Assembly (NCBI GenBank): GCA_910588565.1
Contig: CAJUPF010000056.1
Coordinates: 1-12,389 of the forward strand
Direction: 5' to 3'
From: an uncultured Lachnospiraceae bacterium
Lineage (GTDB): Bacteria > Bacillota > Clostridia > Lachnospirales > Lachnospiraceae
DNA: 12,389 nucleotides
Made by a program: the position numbers and the translations under genes. Under the pieces are notes generated by a model. The model saw only the letters and a program-made list of their open reading frames with translations. It searched no databases and was not told the origin of the DNA. Below, piece by piece: positions 1 through 6,596 of this stretch. How positions within the stretch are numbered: the first letter of the stretch is position 1; every line of letters starts with the position of its first letter.

Positions 1-125
1 CAGGGAAGATTATAGGCCGCGGTCAAAGTGGCTGTACCCGTCGGTTCTTCATAATGCAATTTCACAACAGCCATATTTTGAATTGACCTTTTGACCCCAG
101 CATCATGACATTGGTTCACACCCAT
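1..125 (-). other. possible partial open frame at left edge
   Basis: A minus-strand frame is open from base 149 (just after a TGA at 152-150) to the window edge, with possible ATG starts at 125 and 74. From the second ATG it would read MAVVKLHYEEPTGTATLTA and then run off the window. Neither start has a good Shine-Dalgarno sequence: only a weak AAAGG lies about 12 bases before the ATG at 74. I recognise no family. It may be the start of a leftward gene or just part of the non-coding stretch described for 1-301. Confidence 0.15.
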
Positions 126-204
126 GCCGGTTTTGGCAAATATTTCGTATCATCTGGTGTGAAATGCGACGGGCTGCCGTCCCTTGCTTTATGTATCGGC
201 CCAT

Positions 205-228
205 CGCCAGTCAGCGGAGCGACTGGCG
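205..228. repeat. perfect 8-bp inverted repeat (hairpin)
   Basis: CGCCAGTC (205-212) and GACTGGCG (221-228) are exact reverse complements around an 8-base loop. Neither side is followed by a T-run, so this is not an obvious intrinsic terminator. It lies about 75 bases past the stop of the leftward membrane-protein gene, so it could stabilise the 3' end of that transcript or be part of a mobile intergenic repeat. Confidence 0.5.
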
Positions 229-301
229 TGGATGTGAAAAGTAACCAGTATAATCCAACAGTCAGCTCAAAGCAGGTCTCTAGATATCTTCTGATCCCAT
301 T

Positions 302-856
302 TTATAAATTCCATGTCTTTAACAGCTCCTCATACTGCATGGCAAACCGTCTGTTTTTAGGCACTGCAAGCAGCCATAAGACCGTGATGCAGACAAATAC
401 AAAAAACACCAACGGAATCAGATCCAAAACTGCCACTGCAGGATTAAGCCGCAATGCTTCCCGTAAAATTTCAATCGGATTGCCATATGCGGAAATCTTC
501 TGCAGACTTCTTATATAATTCAGAATAAAATTACAGATACAGAAAACACCGGAATATGCAGACACCTTAAACTGATATGACATACAGGCCAAAAGAAATA
601 TAAAATACAGACCGTATCCCATGAAAAACCCAAAAATCATTGCTCCCACAGCTCCCCCTGTTATCCCTCTGACCAGGATCGCTCTAATTCCATACAGCAC
701 TGCGCCAAACAATATCAGAAATTTCAGGCAAAACTCCTTTCTCTGTACAAATTTCTTCAACTCCGGATATTCTGCAAAAATTTCCGCTCTGTACTCCATC
801 TGAAGCTTAGCCTGCGCCATTTGTTCCTGCTGCTTTTGTCTTTTTTCTTCCTTCAT
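302..856 (-). CDS. four-helix integral membrane protein of unknown function
   Basis: A 184-residue protein I do not recognise. Residues 1-40 are highly charged and rich in Lys, Glu and Gln (probably a cytoplasmic helix or short coiled coil). Hydrophobic segments follow at about 43-62, 66-91, 100-118 and 142-164, and the tail is short and basic (PKNRR, 166-170). There is no signal peptide. The frame extends upstream to an ATG at 919, but I chose the ATG at 856 because it has a clear GAGGAG Shine-Dalgarno nine bases before it, while the upstream ATG has none. The gene is divergent from the sugar acetyltransferase. The frame stays open for 61 more codons after the TAA, to a TGA at 118-116. No terminator is evident. 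It is probably a real gene, given the strong start and the coherent membrane pattern. Function unknown. Confidence 0.7.
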   Translation of the reverse strand: MKEEKRQKQQEQMAQAKLQMEYRAEIFAEYPELKKFVQRKEFCLKFLILFGAVLYGIRAILVRGITGGAVGAMIFGFFMGYGLYFIFLLACMSYQFKVSAYSGVFCICNFILNYIRSLQKISAYGNPIEILREALRLNPAVAVLDLIPLVFFVFVCITVLWLLAVPKNRRFAMQYEELLKTWNL

Positions 857-955
857 CTTTATGCTCTCCTCTCTGAGTTCTTTTTTCTCTCCTGTCAAGA
901 ATACCATAAAAACATCCATTTTTCCAGTAACAGTAATGTAACGAATTGATTGCTA

Positions 956-984
956 TTTACAGAACCTGCAGCCTGTGTTATTGT
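956..984 (+). promoter_or_regulatory. candidate sigma-70-type promoter for the acetyltransferase gene
   Basis: TTTACA (956-961) and TATTGT (979-984) are separated by 17 bases. This would place transcription start near 991, about 30 bases before the ATG at 1021 and upstream of its GGAGG at 1008-1012. The -10 box matches only four of six consensus bases. A second AT-rich string, TATTAT at 996-1001, has no -35 partner at the right spacing. Confidence 0.35.
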
Positions 985-1020
985 TAAGACATACATATTA
1001 TAACTGCGGAGGTATACAGA

Positions 1021-1641
1021 ATGAGTGAAATGAAAGAAAAAATGCATACCGGAGATCTTTATCTTCCAGGTGATGAGGAAATTATAAAGGAACAGGTCAT
1101 TTACCAGGATAAACTGTGTGAATACAACCAGACCAAGCCCTCCGAATCGGAAAAACGAAGCGCCATGCTTAAAGATATGCTTGGAGAGTGCGGCGAAGGC
1201 GTCTATATTGAAGCTCCTTTCTATGCCAATTTCGGCGGACATCACTGCCATTTTGGAAAAATGGTATATGCCAATTATCATCTGACCTGTGTGGACGATA
1301 CCCATATCTATATCGGTGATTATACAATGCTTGGCCCGAATGTCACAATTGCCACAGCCGGCCATCCGATTCTGCCAAAGCTTCGGGAACAGCTCTACCA
1401 GTATAATATGCCGGTTCATATCGGCAGAAACTGCTGGATTGGCGCCGGAGCTATTATTATGCCGGGAGTTACCATCGGCGACAATACCGTAATCGGCGCC
1501 GGAAGCATCGTGACAAAGGATATTCCTGCAAATGTTGTTGCCGTCGGCAATCCCTGCAGAGTTATACGTGAAATTAATGAACATGACAGACAATATTATT
1601 ACAAAGACAGAAAAATTGCAGCAGACAATGGTCAGCCATAG
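1021..1641 (+). CDS. sugar O-acetyltransferase (galactoside/maltose acetyltransferase family)
   Basis: A 206-residue cytoplasmic enzyme of the LacA/Maa/NodL family, which transfers acetyl from acetyl-CoA to a hydroxyl of a sugar. The N-terminal part (about 5-60) is the helical maltose-acetyltransferase domain. From about 60 to 190 there is a left-handed beta helix of hexapeptide repeats, with clear repeat runs at 94-112 and 131-170. The catalytic histidine is His115 in TAGHP, the same number as in E. coli LacA (203 residues). The late motif VIGAGSIVTKDIPANVVAVG is nearly the same as in LacA. The start has GGAGG eight bases upstream. The true substrate cannot be told from sequence: family members acetylate maltose, glucose, galactosides or other sugars in vitro, so I give no symbol. 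A LUD-domain gene follows after 57 bases and is probably co-transcribed. Confidence 0.93.
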   Translation: MSEMKEKMHTGDLYLPGDEEIIKEQVIYQDKLCEYNQTKPSESEKRSAMLKDMLGECGEGVYIEAPFYANFGGHHCHFGKMVYANYHLTCVDDTHIYIGDYTMLGPNVTIATAGHPILPKLREQLYQYNMPVHIGRNCWIGAGAIIMPGVTIGDNTVIGAGSIVTKDIPANVVAVGNPCRVIREINEHDRQYYYKDRKIAADNGQP

Positions 1642-1646
1642 GCTGA
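1632..1646 (+). other. short hairpin at the acetyltransferase stop codon
   Basis: TCAGCC-ATA-GGCTGA is a perfect 6-bp inverted repeat with a three-base loop, overlapping the TAG stop. No T-run follows, so it does not look like a terminator. Transcription probably continues into the LUD gene. Confidence 0.3.
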
Positions 1647-1698
1647 ATCGTTACAAACAGAAACTACAACCACATCAGAAACAATCAGGAGGACGCAA

Positions 1699-2337
1699 AT
1701 GGATATAACGAAAAACTACTATGAAAAACTAGCCGCTACCGTAACCAGGAATCTGAACAAACGGCAAATAGAAGGATATTACGTTCCCACAGCAAAGGAA
1801 GCTGTAGAAAAAGCCCTTTCCTTCCTGCCGGAACATGCTCTGGTCAGTTTTGGCGGATCGATGACCCTTGCAGAAACAGGTATGTTAGACGCCCTGAAAT
1901 CCCATTCAGGCATTCAGCTTCTCGATCGTGGCGCGGCAAAATCACCGGAAGAAATCCAGGATATTTACCGCCGCAGCTTTTCTGCAGACGCCTACTTTAT
2001 GAGCAGCAACGCGATCACAGCCGACGGAGAACTGATCAATATCGACGGCAATGGCAACCGTGTGGCAGCGCTGATTTTTGGCCCGAAACAGGTGATTATC
2101 CTCGCCGGGATGAATAAAATCGTACATTCTGCCAAAGAAGCAGTCAGCCGGGTGCGCAATGCGGCAACACCGCCGAACTGTATCCGTCTGAGTAAACAGA
2201 CTCCGTGCGCCGAAACCGGAACCTGCAGCGACTGTTTAGCTCCCGACTGTATCTGCAATCAGATTGTCATCACTCGCAGAAGCGGCGCAAAGGGACGCAT
2301 AAAAGTCCTGTTAATTGGAGAAAATTATGGTTTTTAA
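1699..2337 (+). CDS. LUD-domain (DUF162, LutC-like) protein
   Basis: A 212-residue cytoplasmic protein of the LUD superfamily, named for lactate utilisation proteins LutB/LutC. Family hallmarks are GGSMTL (52-57), the block from SNAIT to MNKIV (103-142) with ADGELINIDGNGNRVA inside it, and a C-terminal cysteine-rich stretch with Cys161, 170, 176, 179, 184 and 186 just before ITRR and a GRIKVLLIGE strand. The cysteines suggest a bound metal or cluster, which is an inference. The start is supported by AGGAGG at 1687-1692, six bases before the ATG. No lutA or lutB partner is adjacent, so a role in lactate oxidation is not shown. This stand-alone form is common in Clostridia and its function is undetermined. 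It lies 57 bases behind the acetyltransferase and converges with the FNT-family gene. Confidence 0.88.
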   Translation: MDITKNYYEKLAATVTRNLNKRQIEGYYVPTAKEAVEKALSFLPEHALVSFGGSMTLAETGMLDALKSHSGIQLLDRGAAKSPEEIQDIYRRSFSADAYFMSSNAITADGELINIDGNGNRVAALIFGPKQVIILAGMNKIVHSAKEAVSRVRNAATPPNCIRLSKQTPCAETGTCSDCLAPDCICNQIVITRRSGAKGRIKVLLIGENYGF

Positions 2338-2346
2338 GCCCGTGGG

Positions 2347-2364
2347 ATTCTAAAACTTTAGAAT
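2347..2364. terminator. AT-rich hairpin between convergent genes, possible bidirectional terminator
   Basis: ATTCTAAA-AC-TTTAGAAT is a perfect 8-bp inverted repeat located 10 bases after the LUD stop and just past the FNT-family gene's stop on the other strand. On the plus strand it is followed by TTCTTTATG, a weak U-tract. It can be lengthened outward by G-T wobble pairs. Placement between converging genes supports a terminator role, but the stem is weak. Confidence 0.45.
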
Positions 2365-2368
2365 TTCT

Positions 2369-2977
2369 TTATGTATCCTGCGGTATTTTTTTTACCAGCG
2401 GAATGAAAAGCGCACCAATGGAATTACCCAGGCTGATTATCAGTATCACAAGGAGCGTCCGGCCAGACCAGGCATTTGCAGCGGAGAAATAGAACATATC
2501 TGCAATACAATGCTCAAAACCGCACAAAATAAAAGCCGCTACTCCCATAAATAAAATCACCGGATTTTTACAGGACTTATAGCCATCTACCGCTACAAAC
2601 ATTAAAAATCCACAGAATATACCAAGCAGCAGCAAACTAAGCAGCCCGTCTTCTGATTTTACCGCGCTCAGTTCTGCTGCCTTTTCTGTAATACCGAATA
2701 TCCGGCTTTCCTGAACTGCAATTGCCGCAAGATAGGTACCGCAGAAATTTCCGCACCAGATCAACAGCAGATCCATCAGATAAGAATGCGGCTGTTCCGC
2801 CAGATAACCCACTTTTCCGGTGAACAGATTTAATCCATGGACACAGATGGTATACAACCCTACCGTAAACATCAGTGCGCCGGCTATTTTGTTCTCCAGT
2901 GACAAATATACAATTCCTCCGATCCCTATGGCAATCCCGGCCAGTACGGCCAATGCAAATGTTTTGACATACTTCAT
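2369..2977 (-). CDS. formate/nitrite transporter (FNT) family channel, short form
   Basis: A 202-residue membrane protein of the FocA/NirC/HSC family, pentameric channels for small monovalent anions such as formate, nitrite or hydrosulfide. Six hydrophobic segments are visible at about 5-27, 32-54, 68-88, 112-132, 137-157 and 172-195. Family motifs are GLNLFTGKVGY (48-58), the repeated GNxxG glycine hairpins at GNFCG (76-80) and GNSIGA (184-189), and GFEHCIADMF (153-162), where His156 matches the central pore histidine of FocA. It is shorter than FocA (285) or NirC (268), mainly through short termini and loops, but all six helices are present. The ATG at 2977 has AAGGGG about eight bases upstream. 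Substrate cannot be assigned. It is separated from mscS by a terminator and its own probable promoter. Confidence 0.85.
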   Translation of the reverse strand: MKYVKTFALAVLAGIAIGIGGIVYLSLENKIAGALMFTVGLYTICVHGLNLFTGKVGYLAEQPHSYLMDLLLIWCGNFCGTYLAAIAVQESRIFGITEKAAELSAVKSEDGLLSLLLLGIFCGFLMFVAVDGYKSCKNPVILFMGVAAFILCGFEHCIADMFYFSAANAWSGRTLLVILIISLGNSIGALFIPLVKKIPQDT

Positions 2978-3049
2978 GTTATCCGCCCCTTTTTCGATTT
3001 TTTATAATTTCTTCATAAAGCCTTCATTTTTAAGACACTAAATAAACAC

Positions 3050-3077
3050 AAATTATGGATATACTAAATACTGTCAA
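3050..3077 (-). promoter_or_regulatory. candidate promoter for the FNT-family gene
   Basis: On the minus strand a perfect TTGACA (3077-3072) is followed after 16 bases by TAATTT (3055-3050). A better -10 match, CATAAT (3057-3052), sits at an unusually short 14-base spacing, so the exact -10 is uncertain. Start of transcription would be near 3043, giving a leader of about 65 bases. The -35 box lies inside one arm of the inverted repeat at 3071-3111. Confidence 0.4.
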
Positions 3078-3111
3078 ATGAAGTTCCCCCACTCATTACT
3101 TCATTTGATAG
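3071..3111. promoter_or_regulatory. long inverted repeat overlapping the -35 box, candidate operator
   Basis: CTGTCAAATGAAGT (3071-3084) pairs with ACTTCATTTGATAG (3098-3111) over 14 positions, with one G-T wobble and an 11-bp perfect core, around a 13-base spacer containing CCCCC. Neither strand has a T-run after it. Its position over the TTGACA of the FNT gene points to a binding site for a dimeric regulator rather than a terminator. The regulator is not in the window. Confidence 0.45.
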
Positions 3112-3142
3112 CAAATAAAACTTTTTCATAAACTCTCCCCTT

Positions 3143-3172
3143 AAAGAATGCAGCCGGACGGCTGCATTCTTT
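3143..3172. terminator. strong intrinsic terminator, closes the leuB-mscS gene train
   Basis: AAAGAATGCAGCC (3143-3155) and GGCTGCATTCTTT (3160-3172) form a perfect 13-bp stem with the loop GGAC. The hairpin begins about 16 bases past the mscS stop on the minus strand. On the plus strand it ends in a run of six T; on the minus strand the tail is TTCTTT followed by AAGGGG. The longer U-tract is on the plus side although no plus-strand gene precedes it, so it probably works in both directions. Confidence 0.8.
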
Positions 3173-3188
3173 TTTATGCACAGCCGCT

Positions 3189-4091
3189 TTACTGTTTCAT
3201 ATGCAGATCAATCTTCTGATAGGGAATTTCAATCTGGTTTTCATCAAGCGCAAGCTTAATATTTTCTGTCAGCCTCCATTTGACAGGCCAGAAATCCTCT
3301 GTCTTTACCCAGACACGAAAACCAATTTTCACTTCGCTTGCCGCCAGTTCTGATACAAAGAGCTGAAATTCCTCTCCCATCAAAGTATCCGGATCATGTT
3401 CCACCTGTTTTCGTATCACCTCTTTTGCCAGCTTTAAATCAGCGTCATAAGAAATGCCAAAATACATCTCCAGCCTTCGGTTGCTGTTTGCCGTCACATT
3501 GGTCAGGCTGCTGTTTGCCAGCGTTCCATTGGGAATCACAATTGATTTCCGATCCACTGTCAAAAGCTTTGTATAAAAAATGGAAATTTCTGCCACGGTA
3601 CCCTCATTGCCATGGGTATCCTCTTTAATGTAATCTCCTACCTGAAAAGGCTTCATAAGCAGAATCAATACGCCTCCGGCAAAATTTGACAAGCTCCCCT
3701 GCAGGGCAAGTCCTAATGCCAGGCCTGCAGAGCCTATCACAGCTACGACAGATGCAGCAGTGACGCCAAACAAAGTCAGAATAATCACAACCAGCACAAA
3801 ATACAAAAACGACTTTAACAATGCGTCTAAAAACTGTTTTACACCCAGATCTGCCTCTGCCTTATCCAGCCATTTTTTCAGTAGTTTCCGGCAGATTTTA
3901 ATCAGCCTGCTTCCAATCACATAAACGGCAACCGCCATGGCAATCTGCAGCGCAAACCCAAGAAGCCCCGGAAGCAGGCTCTGCAGCCATTCCTGTATCA
4001 TACCGGAATCGACTTCCTGAATCTGTTCCGCCACTTCCCCCAGGGTCTCCAAAGTCCTAGTTTCTGTTGTTATTTCAAAAATATCTTCCAT
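3189..4091 (-). CDS. mscS: small-conductance mechanosensitive channel MscS
   Basis: A 300-residue homoheptameric tension-gated channel of the cytoplasmic membrane that releases solutes on hypo-osmotic shock (E. coli MscS has 286 residues). TM1 is at about 41-63 and TM2 at 90-113. The pore helix TM3 (116-146) has the family's alternating Gly/Ala pattern, including GLALGLALQGSLSN (123-136) and then KPFQVGDYI (147-155). The beta domain follows (about 148-205, with VIPNGTLANS at 185-194), then the alpha/beta cage domain to the C terminus. The frame is open to an ATG at 4166, which would overlap the DUF1015 gene. I prefer the ATG at 4091, which begins MEDIFE and has GGGGGG about six bases before it. 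It follows DUF1015 by 28 bases, so it is probably the last gene of the operon. No link to serine metabolism is implied. Confidence 0.93.
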   Translation of the reverse strand: MEDIFEITTETRTLETLGEVAEQIQEVDSGMIQEWLQSLLPGLLGFALQIAMAVAVYVIGSRLIKICRKLLKKWLDKAEADLGVKQFLDALLKSFLYFVLVVIILTLFGVTAASVVAVIGSAGLALGLALQGSLSNFAGGVLILLMKPFQVGDYIKEDTHGNEGTVAEISIFYTKLLTVDRKSIVIPNGTLANSSLTNVTANSNRRLEMYFGISYDADLKLAKEVIRKQVEHDPDTLMGEEFQLFVSELAASEVKIGFRVWVKTEDFWPVKWRLTENIKLALDENQIEIPYQKIDLHMKQ

Positions 4092-4119
4092 CCAGATCCC
4101 CCCAATACAGTTCAATTCC

Positions 4120-5355
4120 TTATTCCAGAGAATGTATACACAGCCCGCTTCTGAGTTTCGGCTCAAACCAGGTGGACTTCGGCGGCATCAAACGTCCGGC
4201 ATCCGCCACCGCAAAAAGTTCCTGAATCGATGTCGGATACATGGCAAATGCCACAGCACAGTCCTCATGCACTCTTCGCTCCAATTCCTTTAATCCGCGG
4301 ATTCCTCCTACAAAATCAATTCTGGCGTCTGTCTTGGGGTCTAAAATCCCAAGCACCGGCTGCAGCAGCAGATTCTGCAGCAAAGAAACATCCAGCCCTT
4401 CTACCGGATCTGCGCTTCTATCCTGCTCTTTTACCGTAAGTTTGTACCATTTTTCCGCAAGATACATGGAAATCTGCCCTTTTTCCCGCGGTTTCTCTGC
4501 CTCGCTTAGTTCTTCCAACTCAAATATCCTGCCCGCCTTTTCCAGAAATGATTCGGGCGTATCAGTTCCCAGATCCTTTACAACCCGGTTATAATCCATA
4601 ATCATTAGTTCTTCGTCCGGAAAGAGCACGGAAAGGAAATAATTAAACTCCTCTTCTCCTGTATATGCGGGATTTTGTTCTCTTCTCTGAAAACCAACCT
4701 TTACCGCAGAAGCTGCCCTGTGATGGCCGTCCGCTATGTAGACTTCTCCGATTCCGCCAAATGCATTCCGGATTTTTTCAATCTCATCCGGCTGGCTGAT
4801 CACAAATACCCGATGCCGAATCCCGTCTTCTGAAGTAAAATCATACAGCGCTTTTGTCTCTTTGGCGCGGCGTACGACCTCACGAATTACCGCATCCGCC
4901 CGATATGCCAGAAAAATCGGCCCTGTCTGGGCATTACAGGTATCCACATGGCGGATTCTGTCCGCTTCTTTTTCCGCTCTCGTATTTTCATGTTTTTTAA
5001 TCACACCGTCTGCATAATCGTCAATCGAAGCGCATGCCACAATCCCGGTCTGTACCCGGTTCTGCATCGTCAGCTCATAAATATAATAACAGGGCGTCTG
5101 TTCCTGTACAAACTCTCCCCGTCCGATCATATCCCACAGAATGTCATGGGCTCTCTGGTATACCTGCGGATCGTAGGTATCCACTGAGTCTTCAAATTGT
5201 GTCTCCGCCCGATCAATTTTTAAAAAGGAATCCGGATGTTTTTCTACTTCTGCTTTTGCCTCTTTTCTGTTATAAACGTCATAAGGTAAAGCAGCTATGT
5301 CAGCCGCTTTACCTTCTGCCGGACGGATACACAGAAATGGTTTGATATCTGCCAT
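4120..5355 (-). CDS. DUF1015 family protein (candidate serine/phosphoserine-related enzyme)
   Basis: A 411-residue soluble protein of the DUF1015 family, whose biochemical function I do not know to be established. Visible family motifs are PYDV (24-27), HENT (122-125), IADGHHR (207-213), PTSIQEL (374-380) and the near-C-terminal MPPKSTWFEPK (390-400). The GHHR element resembles the nucleotide-handling motif of ParB/Srx-fold proteins such as the archaeal free serine kinase SerK. That likeness is by eye only. The start has GGAG upstream (AAGGAGAGCAAAATG). It begins 22 bases after serA ends and mscS starts 28 bases after it ends. Gene order serC-serA-DUF1015 is common in Clostridia, which suggests a role in serine metabolism. 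With no serB in the window, a phosphoserine-related activity is the natural guess, unproven. Confidence 0.9.
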   Translation of the reverse strand: MADIKPFLCIRPAEGKAADIAALPYDVYNRKEAKAEVEKHPDSFLKIDRAETQFEDSVDTYDPQVYQRAHDILWDMIGRGEFVQEQTPCYYIYELTMQNRVQTGIVACASIDDYADGVIKKHENTRAEKEADRIRHVDTCNAQTGPIFLAYRADAVIREVVRRAKETKALYDFTSEDGIRHRVFVISQPDEIEKIRNAFGGIGEVYIADGHHRAASAVKVGFQRREQNPAYTGEEEFNYFLSVLFPDEELMIMDYNRVVKDLGTDTPESFLEKAGRIFELEELSEAEKPREKGQISMYLAEKWYKLTVKEQDRSADPVEGLDVSLLQNLLLQPVLGILDPKTDARIDFVGGIRGLKELERRVHEDCAVAFAMYPTSIQELFAVADAGRLMPPKSTWFEPKLRSGLCIHSLE

Positions 5356-5377
5356 TTTGCTCTCCTTTTCTCTGCTT

Positions 5378-6541
5378 CTATTTTACAACGCGTACTCTTA
5401 ATACACCTGTAATTGCCTGCAGCTGTCCTACAACCTCTGCCGTTACCGGTGTGTCGATATCCAATAAGGTATAGGCGTAATCGCCTTTGGATTTATTGGT
5501 CATATCTTCGATGTTGATATCCGCATTGCCAAATACTGCTGTGTATTTTGCAATCATCCCCTTTATATTCTTATGCAGAATCGCCACTCGCCCGGCCTTG
5601 TCACAACCGCCCATATTACAATCTGGATAGTTCACAGAATGGACGATATTACCGTTCTCCAGATAATCCCGGATTTCTCTGACTGCCATCCGTGCGCAGT
5701 TATCTTCCGATTCCTCTGTGGACGCGCCAAGATGAGGCGTTAAAATAACACCGGCTTTTCCTGCTGTGGTAGGATTCGCAAAATCAGTTACATATTTTTT
5801 CACTTTGCCCTGTTCAATTGCCTCTACTACAGCTGCCTCGTCTACCAGAAGGTCTCTTGCAAAATTCAGAATTACTACGTTCTCTTTCATCTTTTCAATG
5901 GCGTCTTTGCCAATCATACCCTTCGTAGAATCCAGCAGCGGCACATGAACCGTAATATAATCACACTGACGGTAAATGTCTTCCACATTACTGATGTGTT
6001 TTACATTGTGGGACAGGCTCCATGCTGCATTGACAGATATATACGGATCGTAGCCATATACTTCCATCCCAAGGTGCGTCGCTGCGTTCGCAACAAGAAC
6101 GCCGATAGCGCCCAGTCCAATCACACCCAGTTTTTTGCCGGAAATTTCACAGCCTGCATATTGCTTTTTCTGCTTTTCGGCAAGCTTTCCAATCGTTTCC
6201 TCGTCTTTATTGGCGCGGACCCATTCGATTCCTCCTACAATATCACGGGAAGCCAGCAGCATTCCTGCGATCACCAGCTCTTTTACGCCATTTGCGTTCG
6301 CGCCCGGGGTATTGAATACAACAATTCCCTGCTCTGCGCACTGATCCAGCGGAATATTATTCACTCCGGCTCCGGCTCTTGCCACTGCCATTAAGCCTTC
6401 CGGGAGTTCGAGATCATGCATTGCCGCACTGCGCACCAATACGGCCTGGGCGTCTTTTAACTCCTCTACCTTCTGATACTGATCGGAAAACAACTCCAGA
6501 CCAACTTCTGCAATCGGATTTAAGCATTTATACTGAAACAT
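5378..6541 (-). CDS. serA: D-3-phosphoglycerate dehydrogenase (atypical short form with ACT domain)
   Basis: A 387-residue cytoplasmic enzyme that oxidises 3-phosphoglycerate to 3-phosphohydroxypyruvate with NAD, the first step of phosphorylated serine synthesis. The N-terminal catalytic half carries RAGAGVNNI (55-63). The Rossmann domain has GLGAIG (142-147) with Asp165 at the end of the second strand as the expected NAD selector. Catalytic Arg229 (NFARD) and His270 (TPHLGAST) are present. The usual catalytic Glu in the EP motif is replaced by Asn256 (DFANP). The C-terminal ACT domain (about 316-387) is typical of serine-regulated forms, so feedback by serine is plausible. It is shorter than E. 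coli SerA (410). The start has GGAGG nine bases upstream. It follows serC by 80 bases. Confidence 0.93.
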   Translation of the reverse strand: MFQYKCLNPIAEVGLELFSDQYQKVEELKDAQAVLVRSAAMHDLELPEGLMAVARAGAGVNNIPLDQCAEQGIVVFNTPGANANGVKELVIAGMLLASRDIVGGIEWVRANKDEETIGKLAEKQKKQYAGCEISGKKLGVIGLGAIGVLVANAATHLGMEVYGYDPYISVNAAWSLSHNVKHISNVEDIYRQCDYITVHVPLLDSTKGMIGKDAIEKMKENVVILNFARDLLVDEAAVVEAIEQGKVKKYVTDFANPTTAGKAGVILTPHLGASTEESEDNCARMAVREIRDYLENGNIVHSVNYPDCNMGGCDKAGRVAILHKNIKGMIAKYTAVFGNADINIEDMTNKSKGDYAYTLLDIDTPVTAEVVGQLQAITGVLRVRVVK

Positions 6542-6596
6542 CTTCTTTTTCCTCCAACTTTACGCATTATTCTTATAACTGCTCACTCTTTCACAC

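Larger units (their letters stand above)
1..301. other. stretch without a convincing gene; possible dispersed intergenic repeat
   Basis: No complete gene with a ribosome binding site is visible on either strand. The stretch contains a perfect 8-bp hairpin at 205-228 and the string TTTGACCCCAGCATCATGAC near 88-107. On the minus strand GGTCAAAAGGTCAA gives a short direct repeat of GGTCAA. The frames are open on the minus strand but have no recognisable homology. The texture resembles short intergenic repeats seen in Lachnospiraceae genomes. That is an impression from memory, not a computed match. Confidence 0.3.

Noticed and set aside
105..518. 137-codon plus-strand open frame
   Set aside because: It overlaps the leftward membrane-protein gene and the hairpin region, has no recognisable domain and lacks a good ribosome binding site.
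895..1593. 232-codon minus-strand open frame
   Set aside because: It is the antisense of the sugar acetyltransferase, which has clear family motifs. No family or ribosome binding site supports the antisense frame.
4092..4166. Upstream ATG for mscS at 4166
   Set aside because: It would overlap the end of the DUF1015 gene and add a cysteine- and charge-mixed leader not typical of MscS. The ATG at 4091 has a good G-rich ribosome binding site.
6542..6596. Possible separate serA promoter with TATAAG as -10
   Set aside because: No reasonable -35 box is found 16-18 bases upstream. serA is more simply part of the operon.
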